A stretch of DNA of 64,000 bases from Cupriavidus nantongensis (lineage in GTDB: Bacteria; Pseudomonadota; Gammaproteobacteria; Burkholderiales; Burkholderiaceae). How positions within the stretch are numbered: position 1 is the stretch's first letter; each line of letters starts with the position of its first letter. The position numbers and the translations under genes are program-made. The DNA lies in assembly GCF_001598055.1 (NCBI RefSeq), contig NZ_CP014845.1, forward strand, positions 806,001-870,000, written 5' to 3'. Shown in pieces: positions 36,164 through 45,091 of the stretch. The notes below the pieces were generated by a model. It did not search any database and was not told the DNA's origin. It worked only from the letters and a program-made list of their open reading frames with translations.

Positions 36164-37414
36164 GTGAACCTCCCACTCAACGGCATCAAGATCATCGACT
36201 TCACGCACGTCCAGGCGGGTCCCGCCTGCACCCAACTGCTGGCATGGTTCGGCGCCGACGTGATCAAGGTCGAGCGCCCGGGTTCCGGCGACGTGACGCG
36301 GACCCAGCTGCGCGACATCCCGGATGTCGACGCGCTGTACTTCACCATGCTCAACAGCAACAAGCGTTCGCTGACGCTGGACACGAAGAAGCCGGAAGGC
36401 AAGAAGATCCTGGAGCAGCTGATCCGCGAGTCGGACGTGCTGGTCGAGAACTTCGGCCCGGGCGCGCTGGACCGCATGGGCTTCTCGTGGGAGCGCATCA
36501 ACGAGCTCAACCCGAAGATGATCGTGGCTTCGGTCAAGGGCTTCAGCGACGGCCACCACTATGAAGACCTGAAGGTCTACGAGAACGTGGCGCAGTGCGC
36601 CGGCGGCGCGGCCTCGACCACCGGCTTCTGGGACGGCCCGCCCACGGTTTCCGCTGCGGCGCTGGGCGATTCCAACACCGGCATGCACCTGGCGATCGGC
36701 ATCCTGACCGCGCTGATTGGCCGCGACAAGACCGGCAAGGGCCAGAAGGTGGCGGTGTCGATGCAGGATGCGGTGCTGAACCTGTGCCGCGTCAAGCTGC
36801 GCGACCAGCAGCGCCTGGACCGCCTGGGCTACCTGGAAGAGTATCCGCAGTACCCGCACGGCACCTTCAGCGACGTGGTGCCGCGTGGCGGCAACGCGGG
36901 CGGCGGCGGCCAGCCGGGCTGGGTGCTGAAGTGCAAGGGCTGGGAGACCGATCCCAACGCCTATATCTACTTCACCATCCAGGGCCATGCCTGGGAGCCG
37001 ATCTGCAAGGCGCTGGGCAAGCCGGAATGGATCGACGACCCCAACTACGCCACCGCCAAGGCGCGCCAGCCGCATATCTTCGATATCTTCAACACCATCG
37101 AGGAATGGCTGGCCGACAAGACCAAGTACGAGGCGGTCGACATCCTGCGCAAGTTCGACATCCCGTGCTCGCCGGTGCTGTCGATGAAGGAAATCGCCAA
37201 CGATCCGTCGCTGCGTGCCAGCGGCAGCATCACCGAGGTGCCGCACAAGGAGCGCGGCAGCTACCTGACGGTGGGCAGCCCGATCAAGTTCTCCGACCTG
37301 AAGCCGGAGATCACGGGTTCGCCGCTGCTGGGCGAGCATAGCGAAGAGGTGCTGGCCGGCCTGGGCTACGGTGCCGAAGACATCAAGCGCCTGCGCGAGT
37401 CCCAGGTGATCTGA
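36164..37414 (+). CDS. frc: Formyl-CoA:oxalate CoA-transferase, copy 2
   Basis: A 416-residue class III CoA-transferase, 40 bp after oxc. It starts with GTG (36164) behind AGGAGA. Catalytic Asp169 is present (ALGDSNTG), as is the full glycine loop GGGGQPG, as in the characterised Oxalobacter Frc (428 residues). [20 protein letters not shown] is family-typical. It exchanges CoA between formyl-CoA and oxalate and works directly with Oxc. It is the better match to canonical Frc of the two copies. A strong terminator follows. Confidence 0.93.
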   Translation: MNLPLNGIKIIDFTHVQAGPACTQLLAWFGADVIKVERPGSGDVTRTQLRDIPDVDALYFTMLNSNKRSLTLDTKKPEGKKILEQLIRESDVLVENFGPGALDRMGFSWERINELNPKMIVASVKGFSDGHHYEDLKVYENVAQCAGGAASTTGFWDGPPTVSAAALGDSNTGMHLAIGILTALIGRDKTGKGQKVAVSMQDAVLNLCRVKLRDQQRLDRLGYLEEYPQYPHGTFSDVVPRGGNAGGGGQPGWVLKCKGWETDPNAYIYFTIQGHAWEPICKALGKPEWIDDPNYATAKARQPHIFDIFNTIEEWLADKTKYEAVDILRKFDIPCSPVLSMKEIANDPSLRASGSITEVPHKERGSYLTVGSPIKFSDLKPEITGSPLLGEHSEEVLAGLGYGAEDIKRLRESQVI

Positions 37415-37444
37415 CGCCGACCGCCGGCACCCGTGCCGGCGCCG

Positions 37445-37482
37445 ACGCCGGGGCCGTGCGTACAGCGGGCTCCGGCGTTTTT
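37445..37482 (+). terminator. Rho-independent terminator of the oxc-frc operon
   Basis: ACGCCGG (37445-37451) pairs with CCGGCGT (37472-37478), with GGCC/GGCT inside, followed by TTTTT (37478-37482). Confidence 0.8.
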
Positions 37483-37570
37483 GCTTGTGGCGCCGCGATG
37501 TGGCACGCTACCTTGATGGCACCGGCGCGCCCCGGCCGGTGCCGCTTGCAGATGACGAGAGGGAATCCCC

Positions 37571-38008
37571 ATGACAGAACAGATCGACTACGCGCAACTG
37601 GTGTCCGCCATCGGCGACGCCATCATCATCTCCGACGCCAAGGGCGCCATCACGCTGTGGAATCCCGCGGCCGAGCGCATGTTCGGCTTCACCCAGGCCG
37701 AGGCCATGGGCCAGTCCCTCGACCTGATCATCCCCGAGCGGCTGCGGGGGCGGCACTGGGAGGGCTACGACAAGACCATGGCGACCGGCATCACGCGCTA
37801 CGGCCATGACCTGCTCAAGGTGCCGGCGGTCGACAAGGACGGCAAGGCGATGTCGATCGCCTTCACCGTGGCGCTGCTCAAGGACGCAGCCGGCGCCATC
37901 ACCGGCATCGTCGCGGTGATCCGCGACGAGACCGCGCGTTTCCAGGAGGAGCGGGCGCTGAAGAAGCGGCTGGTGGAGCTGGAGAGCCAGGTCAAGGAGC
38001 AGGCCTGA
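37571..38008 (+). CDS. Stand-alone PAS-domain protein
   Basis: A 145-residue cytoplasmic protein consisting of one PAS domain: IGDAIIISDAKGAITLWNPA, then AAERMFGFTQAEAMGQSLDL, a RGRHWEGYDKTMATGITRYG turn and a final beta-strand GIVAVIRDETARF. A C-terminal helix (LKKRLVELESQVKEQ) is suited to dimer or signal transmission. No kinase, cyclase or HTH output domain is attached. It lies after the oxc-frc terminator with its own GAGGGAAT-type leader. It could sense redox or a small ligand for a partner encoded elsewhere. PAS fold sure; role unknown. Confidence 0.82.
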   Translation: MTEQIDYAQLVSAIGDAIIISDAKGAITLWNPAAERMFGFTQAEAMGQSLDLIIPERLRGRHWEGYDKTMATGITRYGHDLLKVPAVDKDGKAMSIAFTVALLKDAAGAITGIVAVIRDETARFQEERALKKRLVELESQVKEQA

Positions 38009-38069
38009 GTAGCTTGCTGTCGGAGTGTCTCCCGGACACCGCTTCGCCCTGTATTAACCCGGCCTTCTC

Positions 38070-38111
38070 GGTACCAAAAGCGTTGACGTGGTACCGGGCG
38101 GCCCCTACATT
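38070..38111 (+). promoter_or_regulatory. Promoter with paired GGTACC sites before the acyl-CoA ligase
   Basis: TTGACG (38083-38088), 17 bp, TACATT (38106-38111) is a good sigma-70 promoter. Two GGTACC palindromes (38070-38075 and 38090-38095) are spaced exactly 20 bp and flank the -35, as an operator pair would. The TetR gene nearby is a candidate binder. Confidence 0.6.
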
Positions 38112-38145
38112 GGGAGCCTGACCAGAACCATTCCAGGGAGACAAC

Positions 38146-39723
38146 ATGGTCCGTCAGGCTTCGGCGGCTGCGCTCGTCCACGGCGGCGCGACCGTCGGCC
38201 AGCTCTATACCGCGGCGCTGCGCGCGCGGCCTGGCGTACCCGCCGTGGTCGGCGACGATGTCACGCTGAGCTATGAGGCGCTGGCCCGGCACTGCGCGCG
38301 CATCGCGCGGCTGTTTGCCGCGCGCGGCCTGGCGCGCCAGGACGTGGTGGCCTTCCTGGTAGGCAATCGCGCCGAGGCGGTCGCTGCCATCATCGCCGCG
38401 CAACTGGCCGGACTGAAGGCCGTGTCGCTGCACCCGATGGCCGCAGAGGCCGACCATGCCTTCGTGCTGCAAGACGCGGGCGTGCAGGCGCTGGTGGTCG
38501 ACAATGCCCGCTTCGCGGAGCGGGCGCGCGCGCTCAGCGCCAGCTCGCGGCTACAGGTGCTGCCGCTCGACGACGGCGAGTTCGGCCCCGGCCTCGCCAG
38601 CGCCGCGGCGGCCTTCGATGACGCGCCCGTGGTCCCCGGCGACGATCCGACCGAGATCAGCAAGCTGTCGTACACCGGCGGCACCACCGGACGTTCCAAG
38701 GGCATCCTGCATACCCACCGGACCTCGGTGACGATGCTGCAGTACATGCTGGCCACCTACGAATGGCCGGCGCAGATGCGGTACCTGGTGACCACGCCGA
38801 TCTCGCACGCGTCCGGCAGCCTGTTCCTGCCGACGCTGCTGCGCGGCGGCACCATCTACCTGTGCGACAAGTTCAGCCCGGCCGATTTCCTGCGCCGCGT
38901 GGCCGAGCACCGCATCAACCTGACCTTCCTGGTGCCCACGCAGATCTACGGGCTGCTCGATTGCGACGGCCTCGACACGGCCGACCTGTCCAGCCTGGAA
39001 CTGGTGCTCTACGGCGCGGCGCCGATCGCGCCGGTGCGGCTGGCCGACGCGCTGCGCCGCATTGGCCCGGTGTTCGGGCAGATCTACGGCCAGGCCGAAG
39101 CGCCGATGTGCATCAGCTACCTGAGCCCGCGCGACCACGATCCGGACCATCCCGAGCGCCTGCGCTCGTGCGGCAAGGTGATCCCCGGCAACCAGGTCAG
39201 GCTGCTCGACGCGCAGATGCGTGAAGTCGCGCCGGGCGAGGTGGGCGAGCTGTGCGTGCGCGGCCCGCTGGTGATGGAAGGCTACCTGAACCGACCGGAA
39301 GAAAACGCCAGGGTCTTTGCCGGCGACTGGCTGCACACCGGCGACATGGCCCGCTGCGACAGCGAAGGATTCCTGTACCTGGTCGACCGCGCCAAGGACA
39401 TGATCATCAGCGGCGGCTTCAACGTGTACCCGAGCGAAGTCGAGCACTGCCTGGCGCTGCATCCGGCCATCGCCATGTCGGCGGTGATCGGCGTGCCGGA
39501 TCCCAAATGGGGCGAAGCCGTGACCGCCGTGGTGGTGGCCCGACCCGGCACTGACCTGACCGAGGCCGACGTGATCGCCCACGTGACCCGGCACAAGGGC
39601 GTGGTCAACGCGCCCAAGCAGGTAGTGTTTGCCGATGCGCTGCCGCTGACGGCGCTGGGCAAGATCGACCGCAAGGCCATCCGGGGGCGCTACTGGGGCG
39701 GACAGGAGCGGCAGGTGGCCTGA
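38146..39723 (+). CDS. AMP-forming acyl-CoA synthetase
   Basis: A 525-residue ANL enzyme. The phosphate loop is KLSYTGGTTGRSKGILHTHR (about residues 178-197), with IYGQAEAPMCISYL in the adenylate pocket. The hinge motif DWLHTGDMARCDSEG and GGFNVYPSEVEHC follow, then the catalytic lysine in LTALGKIDRK. It has its own promoter and a CCAGGGAGAC ribosome site. It follows the oxalate block by two terminators' distance. A role in activating oxalate itself (oxalyl-CoA synthetase) is possible but not supported by any specific residue. Its 3' end overlaps the convergent TetR gene by 34 bp. Confidence 0.85.
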   Translation: MVRQASAAALVHGGATVGQLYTAALRARPGVPAVVGDDVTLSYEALARHCARIARLFAARGLARQDVVAFLVGNRAEAVAAIIAAQLAGLKAVSLHPMAAEADHAFVLQDAGVQALVVDNARFAERARALSASSRLQVLPLDDGEFGPGLASAAAAFDDAPVVPGDDPTEISKLSYTGGTTGRSKGILHTHRTSVTMLQYMLATYEWPAQMRYLVTTPISHASGSLFLPTLLRGGTIYLCDKFSPADFLRRVAEHRINLTFLVPTQIYGLLDCDGLDTADLSSLELVLYGAAPIAPVRLADALRRIGPVFGQIYGQAEAPMCISYLSPRDHDPDHPERLRSCGKVIPGNQVRLLDAQMREVAPGEVGELCVRGPLVMEGYLNRPEENARVFAGDWLHTGDMARCDSEGFLYLVDRAKDMIISGGFNVYPSEVEHCLALHPAIAMSAVIGVPDPKWGEAVTAVVVARPGTDLTEADVIAHVTRHKGVVNAPKQVVFADALPLTALGKIDRKAIRGRYWGGQERQVA

Positions 39724-40304
39724 GTGGGGTCGTCGGGTTCAGGCCGGCACAGCAGGCCGTTCAGGATGATCTCGTAGAACTCGCTGAAGGCATCGCCCAT
39801 CTTCATCCCGGTGTCCTTCAGGAACTGCTGGCTGCGCAGTCGGTGCGCGGCGCCGAGGATCGCTTCGGACACCAGCCGCGGGTTGTGCGGCGCCATCAGT
39901 CCTTGCCGCATGCCGGCCTCGAGCAGGCTTTCCAGCCCGCGCACGCGCGCCAGCTGGTACGCGTCGAACACCGCCCGGCCGCTGTCGATGGCATCGAGGT
40001 CGGCCAGCGCAGCCTTGCTTAGTCCCGACATATTCAGCGCGGCGTGCAGGTAGGCCGACACGGCGCGCGCGGCATCGCGCTCGCCGCGCGCAGCGGCGAA
40101 GCCCCGTTCCAGGTTGGCCGCCAGAACATCGCGGCAGATGCCGACGAACAACGCCTCCTTGGTCGGCGCGATCTCGTACAGCCGCCGCCGCGAGCAGCGC
40201 ATGCGCTGCGCGATCTCGCCGATGGTCAGCGACGAGACGCCTTCGCTGCACAGCAGGCGCGTCAGGTCCCGGATAAAGTCTTGGTCGGTGCGTCGCGTGG
40301 CCAT
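39690..40304 (-). CDS. TetR-family transcriptional regulator
   Basis: A 204-residue TetR-type repressor. The N-terminal HTH is SSLTIGEIAQRMRCSRRRLY (about residues 24-43) followed by EIAPTKEALF. The C-terminal helical ligand domain is of ordinary length. The ATG at 40304 is chosen because 43 upstream residues are not TetR-like. It converges on and overlaps the end of the acyl-CoA ligase gene by 34 bp, a sign of close association, and may control that ligase through the GGTACC pair at 38070-38095 (inference). Confidence 0.85.
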   Translation of the reverse strand: MATRRTDQDFIRDLTRLLCSEGVSSLTIGEIAQRMRCSRRRLYEIAPTKEALFVGICRDVLAANLERGFAAARGERDAARAVSAYLHAALNMSGLSKAALADLDAIDSGRAVFDAYQLARVRGLESLLEAGMRQGLMAPHNPRLVSEAILGAAHRLRSQQFLKDTGMKMGDAFSEFYEIILNGLLCRPEPDDPTQATCRSCPPQ

Positions 40305-40576
40305 CAAGCGGGCGGGGTGTGCGTCCGGCTGCCGCCGGCGGTGTCGAGCAAGGGCTGGGAGCGGTATGTTACGACGATTTCCCGCCCGTGCAGCTGGCTG
40401 GCACGGGCGCGCGTAAAGCTTGCAAGCCGGCATGCATGCCGCCGCGCCTGAATTACCACGCGGCCCGGCGCGTGCGCCGCAGCGAGCGCGTGGCCAGCTT
40501 TGCCACGCGGGAACGATCCTTGCGCTACGCCAAGTCTGCCGGCACCGCGGTGGTCCGGCCCATCGGGAGAATGGCG

Positions 40577-40702
40577 ATGGATCGAGACGGCTGGTTCTGG
40601 CGGCGCTGGCGCTGCCATCCCGTGCGCATGACCGTGGGCCTGTTCATCGTCGCGGCAGGTGCCGCCTCCATGCTGGCGCGTCTCATGCCGCCCCCGGTGT
40701 AG
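40577..40702 (+). CDS. Small membrane protein (41 residues), possible
   Basis: MDRDGWFWRRWRCHPVRMTV starts a 41-residue protein with one membrane helix (VGLFIVAAGAASMLARLM) and a basic, Trp-rich N-terminus. A GGGAGA site lies 6 bp before this ATG. It sits 19 bp before mntH. The codons upstream in the same frame (from 40319) look like noise. Size limits confidence. The 272-bp gap before it holds nothing else recognisable. Confidence 0.4.
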   Translation: MDRDGWFWRRWRCHPVRMTVGLFIVAAGAASMLARLMPPPV

Positions 40703-40721
40703 CGGTGTCTGCCGTGTCCTG

Positions 40722-42002
40722 ATGCCTCCCGAACTAACCGCCGCGCCGCCCGCCTATGCCTGGCGCGACTTCGCGCGCTTCGCCGGACCCGGCTACCTGG
40801 TCGCGGTCGGCTATATGGACCCCGGCAACTGGGCCACCGATCTCGCCGGCGGCTCGGCCTACGGCTATCGCCTGCTGTGGGTGGTGGCGATGGCGAGCGC
40901 CATGGCGATGCTGCTGCAAGTCATGGCCAGCCGCCTCGGCCTGGTCAGCGGGCTGGACCTGGCGCAGGCGTGCCGCCGGCATGCATCGCCATTGTCGGCT
41001 TGGTCGCAATGGGTGCTGTGCGAAGTGGCGATCTGCGCCGCCGACCTGGCCGAAGTGATCGGCACCGCAATTGCGCTGAACCTGCTGTTCGGACTGCCGC
41101 TGCCCTGGGGGGTGGCGCTGACGGTGCTCGACGTGCTGCTGGTGCTGGTGTTGCAGCAGCGCGGCTATCGGCGGCTGGAAGTCTTCGTCATCAGCATGGT
41201 GGTGCTGGTGCTGGGCTGCTTCCTGCTGATGCTGGCGCTGGCGCAGCCCGCGTGGCCGGATCTGGCCGCGGGCCTGGTGCCGCGCATGGCGGTGCTGGGC
41301 GATGCCGGTGCGCTGTATATCGCTACCGGCATCATCGGCGCCACGGTGATGCCGCACAACCTGTACCTGCACTCCGCCGTGGTCAAGACGCGCCTGCCGC
41401 ACGCGGACCGGCAGGGCACCGAACGCGCGCTGCGCTATATCGCCTTCGATACGGTCACCGCGCTGGCGGTTGCCTTCGTCATCAACAGCGCGATCCTGGT
41501 CACCGCCGCCGGGGTATTCCATGCGGCCGGGCGCACCGATGTGGCGGAGATCCAGGACGCCTATCGCCTGCTCAGTCCGCTCACCGGCGCCACCTGGGCC
41601 AGCGTCGTGTTTGGCATCGCGCTGCTGGCGTCGGGGCAGTGCTCGGCCGTGACCGCCACGCTGGCGGGGCAGGTGGTAATGGAAGGCTTTATCCGCACCC
41701 GGCTGCCGCCGTGGGCGCGCCGCCTGCTGACGCGCTGCGTGGCGATCGTGCCGGCGCTGGTGGTGGCCATCCTGTTTGCCGAGCGCGGCATGGCGCAGCT
41801 GCTGCTGGTCAGCCAGGTGATCCTGAGCCTGCAGCTTCCGTTCGCCGCGATCCCGCTGCTGCGCTTTACCAGCGACCGCAGGCTGATGGGCCGCTACGCC
41901 AACTCGCGCACGGTGTTCGTGCTGGCCACGCTGGCCGTCGGCATCATCGTCGCCATGAACGTGGCGATGGTGGCGATGACGCTGACGGCGTGGCGGCCGT
42001 AG
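40722..42002 (+). CDS. mntH: Mn2+/divalent-metal importer, Nramp family
   Basis: A 426-residue proton-coupled Mn2+ transporter with 11 predicted helices. The metal-binding DPGN of TM1 is present (VAVGYMDPGNWATDLAGGSA) as is the TM6 motif MPHNLYLHS, both Nramp hallmarks. The ATG at 40722 gives the family N-terminus; 21 in-frame codons upstream overlap the small ORF and were excluded. It is convergent with a manganese-catalase gene (55 bp between stops), so the two form an Mn-based peroxide-defence pair. No MntR or OxyR site was identified. Confidence 0.9.
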   Translation: MPPELTAAPPAYAWRDFARFAGPGYLVAVGYMDPGNWATDLAGGSAYGYRLLWVVAMASAMAMLLQVMASRLGLVSGLDLAQACRRHASPLSAWSQWVLCEVAICAADLAEVIGTAIALNLLFGLPLPWGVALTVLDVLLVLVLQQRGYRRLEVFVISMVVLVLGCFLLMLALAQPAWPDLAAGLVPRMAVLGDAGALYIATGIIGATVMPHNLYLHSAVVKTRLPHADRQGTERALRYIAFDTVTALAVAFVINSAILVTAAGVFHAAGRTDVAEIQDAYRLLSPLTGATWASVVFGIALLASGQCSAVTATLAGQVVMEGFIRTRLPPWARRLLTRCVAIVPALVVAILFAERGMAQLLLVSQVILSLQLPFAAIPLLRFTSDRRLMGRYANSRTVFVLATLAVGIIVAMNVAMVAMTLTAWRP

Positions 42003-42057
42003 GGCGGACGCAGTGCGGACGCAGGGCGCCCCTAGCGTTCCGCACCCGCCGCGCATG

Positions 42058-42957
42058 TCAGGGCTGCGGGTTCTGCTGCGGGTCGTCGGCTTCGGCCTCG
42101 CCCGATCCCAGTTCGGCTCCGGTCACCGGGTCGCTCTGCGGGTCGGAGGCGCCGCGCATCGCAAACGCTTCCAGCGTGCCCTGCTGCTCCGCGGGCAGGT
42201 CGACCTGCGCGGTGCCGTCGCCGCCATCCACCGCGGGTGTGGGGCTTTCGACGAAAACGAAGCTGCGGTCGCCGTTCCATGGCCCGCGCATCGCCTCGCC
42301 CTGCGACATCTTGAAGTAGACGTTGGCGAACTGCGGGTCGCCCGGCGTCTTGCCCGGCGGGAAGTTGGGCGTGATCGAATACAGCGCCTTCTCGAACGAC
42401 TTCTGGTGCGAGATCTCGCGCGTCATCAGGAAGCCCAGCGCCTCCTGCACGCTTGGGTCGTCGGTCACGTTCATCAGGCGCTCGTAGATGATCTTGGCGC
42501 GCGCCTCGGCGGCAATGTTGGAGCGCAGGTCGGCCGTGGGCTCGCCGATGGTGTCGACATAGGCTGCCGTCCACGGCACGCCGGCCGAGTTGACCAGCGC
42601 CGGCCCGCCGCCGAACAGCACCTGCGTCACGTGGCTGTCGTTCCCGGCGCCCTGCAGCGAGCGGTAGAGCTCGGCCTCCTGGTCCAGGCCTTCGGCCAGC
42701 TCGCCCTTGGCGCCGCGGTTGAGCATGGCGATGATCGAGCCGATCACCTCCAGGTGGCTCAGTTCCTCCGTGGCGATATCGAGCAGCATGTCCTTGCGGC
42801 CGGGATCTTCCTCGGCCAGGGCCTGCGTGAAATAGCGGCATGCCGCGGCCAGCTCGCCCTGCGGGCCGCCGAACTGCTCCAGCAGCAGGTTGGCCAGGCC
42901 GGGATCGGGACGCGATACGCGCACGGTGTACTGCAGTCGCTTGTTGTGCATGAACAT
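42058..42957 (-). CDS. Manganese (non-haem) catalase
   Basis: A 299-residue di-manganese catalase that splits H2O2. The four-helix-bundle ligands are visible as paired Glu/His motifs: DIATEELSHLEVIGSIIAML and FLMTREISHQKSFEKALYSI, with NIAAEARAKIIYERLMNV between. FGGPQGELAAACRYF provides the first Glu. The C-terminal 50 residues are acidic and variable. The start at 42957 (MFMHNKRLQY) follows a GGAGAG site. It pairs with mntH on the facing strand. The 286 bp before it hold its promoter region and nothing else recognised. Confidence 0.92.
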   Translation of the reverse strand: MFMHNKRLQYTVRVSRPDPGLANLLLEQFGGPQGELAAACRYFTQALAEEDPGRKDMLLDIATEELSHLEVIGSIIAMLNRGAKGELAEGLDQEAELYRSLQGAGNDSHVTQVLFGGGPALVNSAGVPWTAAYVDTIGEPTADLRSNIAAEARAKIIYERLMNVTDDPSVQEALGFLMTREISHQKSFEKALYSITPNFPPGKTPGDPQFANVYFKMSQGEAMRGPWNGDRSFVFVESPTPAVDGGDGTAQVDLPAEQQGTLEAFAMRGASDPQSDPVTGAELGSGEAEADDPQQNPQP

Positions 42958-43243
42958 GGTGGTCTCTCCGGTTGAGGTGAGCGGGGCGCGGCCGCTGCGG
43001 TGAGCAGGCGGTGAAGGAACGACGGCCCGGCCGGGCGCTCGCCGCCGCAACGATCATGCCCGGCTGGCACCAGCGCCAGGGCGCGCGGTGGCGTGGAGCT
43101 TGCACGGCTGGTGCTGGGCGTTGCCCGGCGCAACGCAAAGGCCCGCCCGGGCGCGGCGGAAACGGTAAAAGCGGGAGAGCCGTGTGAAATTTACTGGCGC
43201 TGCGTGCAGCAGGACGGACACAGACCGCGGGCGGCGGCCGGAC

Positions 43244-43798
43244 TCAAGCCCGTTTGCCGGCGTGCCGCAGCAGCATCGCGCCCAGCGGCAGCGCCAGCCC
43301 GAAGGCCACGTAGACCAGTGCCAGCATGCCGGGCGACAGCCGGCGCTCGAAGCCAGGGGTAAGGCGATGGGGCGTGCACTTCAGGTCGACGAAGCACGCA
43401 ATGCCGGCAATCACCAGGCCGCCGAGCACGCGCGTCGGCGTCGTTGGGTATGCAGCAGGGCGCGCGCCGGGATGGGCATCGCCATGGGTGGCGCTGACGG
43501 CCATCGCGCCTTCGTAGAACGCCGCCCAGAACACCGACATCGCATGGTGGATGACATAGCCCAGCACGGTATGCCGCACCGACGGCCGGTTGGTGTGAAT
43601 GGCCCGGTCGCCCCAGATCCAGTGGCTGACGGCGTTGACGGGCGCGAACGCGCTGCCGCAGTCGACGCTGCCGCCGCAGGCGAGCATGCCGGTGGACAAC
43701 AGGCTGGCGCAAGTGCCCGAGACCGCGGCGCGGCGCAGCACCGTGGCCGCATCCAGCGCGTGCTGGTGCTCGGCGCCAGCGGCTTTATCGGCCGGCAT
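43244..43798 (-). CDS. Membrane protein of unknown function
   Basis: A 184-residue protein with about four membrane helices (AAVSGTCASLLSTGMLACGG; HTVLGYVIHHAMSVFWAAFY; RVLGGLVIAGIACFVDLKC; GMLALVYVAFGLALPLGAML). The pattern of His in the second helix and a conserved-looking CTPHRLTPGFE loop resembles small DUF-type inner-membrane proteins, but no family is certain. From ATG 43798 it overlaps the divergent epimerase gene. A GTG at 43741 would avoid the overlap and still keep the first helix. Confidence 0.65.
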   Translation of the reverse strand: MPADKAAGAEHQHALDAATVLRRAAVSGTCASLLSTGMLACGGSVDCGSAFAPVNAVSHWIWGDRAIHTNRPSVRHTVLGYVIHHAMSVFWAAFYEGAMAVSATHGDAHPGARPAAYPTTPTRVLGGLVIAGIACFVDLKCTPHRLTPGFERRLSPGMLALVYVAFGLALPLGAMLLRHAGKRA

Positions 43799-45091
43799 GC
43801 GTGTGCCGCCATGCTGGATGTAGGATTCCATGTGATAGCGGGGGTGCGGCGCGTGCCTGCGCACGATGCACCCGAAGCGCCGCACAGCGGCCATGCCTGC
43901 CCGGCAAGCGAATTTCGTGCCGTCGATTTCGCGCGGATGACCGCGGCGGCGGACTGGGCACCGTTGCTGGCCGATGTCGATGCGGTGGTCAATCTCATCG
44001 GCATCTTCCGCGAGACCGCGACGCAGCGCTTCGACGTACTGCACCGCGCCGCGCCGCAGGCGCTGTTCGACGCCTGTCTACAGCAGCGCGTGCGGCTGGT
44101 GGTGCAGATGTCGGCGCTGGGTGCCGACGAACACGCGCTGACCTGTTTCCACCGCAGCAAGCGCACGGCCGACCAGCACCTGCTAAGCCTCGGCATCGAT
44201 GCCGTGGTGCTGCAGCCATCGCTGGTGTTCGGTGCCGACGGCACCAGTGCGCAGCTGTTCTGCGCGCTGGCGACGCTGCCCTGCCTGGCGCTGCCGGGCG
44301 GCGGCAGGCAGCCGGTGCAGCCGGTCCATGTCGACGACGTGGCGCAGGCCATCGTGGCGTTGCTGACCGAGTGGGGCGGCGCAGCGCCCTGGCGCTCGGG
44401 CCGGCTTGCGCTGGTGGGCCCGGCGCCGATGCCGCTGGCCGGCTACCTGGACGCGTTGCGCCATGGCCTGGGTTTGCGCGGCAAGGCGTGGCTGTTGCCG
44501 CTGCCGCGCGCGCTGGCGCGGGCGGTGATGCCGCTGGCCGAACGCGCCACCGGCGGCGTGCTGGGGCGCGAGGCGCTGACCATGCTGGACCAGGGCAGCG
44601 TGGCCGACCCGGCCGGCCTCGCGCGGGTGCTAGGGCGGCCGCCGCGGGCGGTGCCCGCATTCATCCCGCCGGGACTGCGCGGCGCGTTGCGCGCGCAGGC
44701 GCTGCAGCGCTGGATCCATCCGCTGCTGCGCTGGAGCCTGGCCTTTGTGTGGATCGTCACCGCCTTGGTTTCGCTGGGGCTGTACCCGGTGGCCGACAGC
44801 TACGCGCTGCTGGCGCGCGCGGGCGTGCCGGCGGCGCTGCAGCCGCTGGCGCTGTATGGCGCCGCGCTGCTCGACCTGGCCTTCGGCGTGCTGTGCGTGC
44901 TGCCGCGGCGCCCGCGCTGGCTGTGGCTGGCGCAGATCGCGCTGATCCTGGGCTACACAGTAATCATCAGCGTGCGCCTGCCGGAATACTGGCTGCATCC
45001 GTATGGCCCGCTCAGCAAGAACGTGCCGATGCTGGCGGTGCTGTGGTGGCTGCACCTGACCGAGGAGCGGACATGGACTACGTCACGCTGA
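43760..45091 (+). CDS. NAD(P)-binding epimerase-like protein with DoxX-like membrane domain
   Basis: About 443 residues. The N-terminal atypical SDR domain has VLVLGASGFIGRHACAAM at the start, VDAVVNLIGIF and a VHVDDVAQAIVALL strand (complex-I NDUFA9-like family). It is fused to a C-terminal domain of four membrane helices (LLRWSLAFVWIVTALVSLGL to MLAVLWWLHL) resembling DoxX/DUF4281-type domains. No ATG precedes the Rossmann motif, so GTG 43760 is the best start. The open frame from 43184 upstream is a shadow of the opposite gene. The next gene starts inside its last codons. Substrate unknown. Confidence 0.72.
   Translation: MLVLGASGFIGRHACAAMLDVGFHVIAGVRRVPAHDAPEAPHSGHACPASEFRAVDFARMTAAADWAPLLADVDAVVNLIGIFRETATQRFDVLHRAAPQALFDACLQQRVRLVVQMSALGADEHALTCFHRSKRTADQHLLSLGIDAVVLQPSLVFGADGTSAQLFCALATLPCLALPGGGRQPVQPVHVDDVAQAIVALLTEWGGAAPWRSGRLALVGPAPMPLAGYLDALRHGLGLRGKAWLLPLPRALARAVMPLAERATGGVLGREALTMLDQGSVADPAGLARVLGRPPRAVPAFIPPGLRGALRAQALQRWIHPLLRWSLAFVWIVTALVSLGLYPVADSYALLARAGVPAALQPLALYGAALLDLAFGVLCVLPRRPRWLWLAQIALILGYTVIISVRLPEYWLHPYGPLSKNVPMLAVLWWLHLTEERTWTTSR

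Noticed and set aside
43184..43759. N-terminal extension of the epimerase-like frame
   Set aside because: Antisense shadow of the membrane-protein gene; Rossmann motif starts only at 43760.
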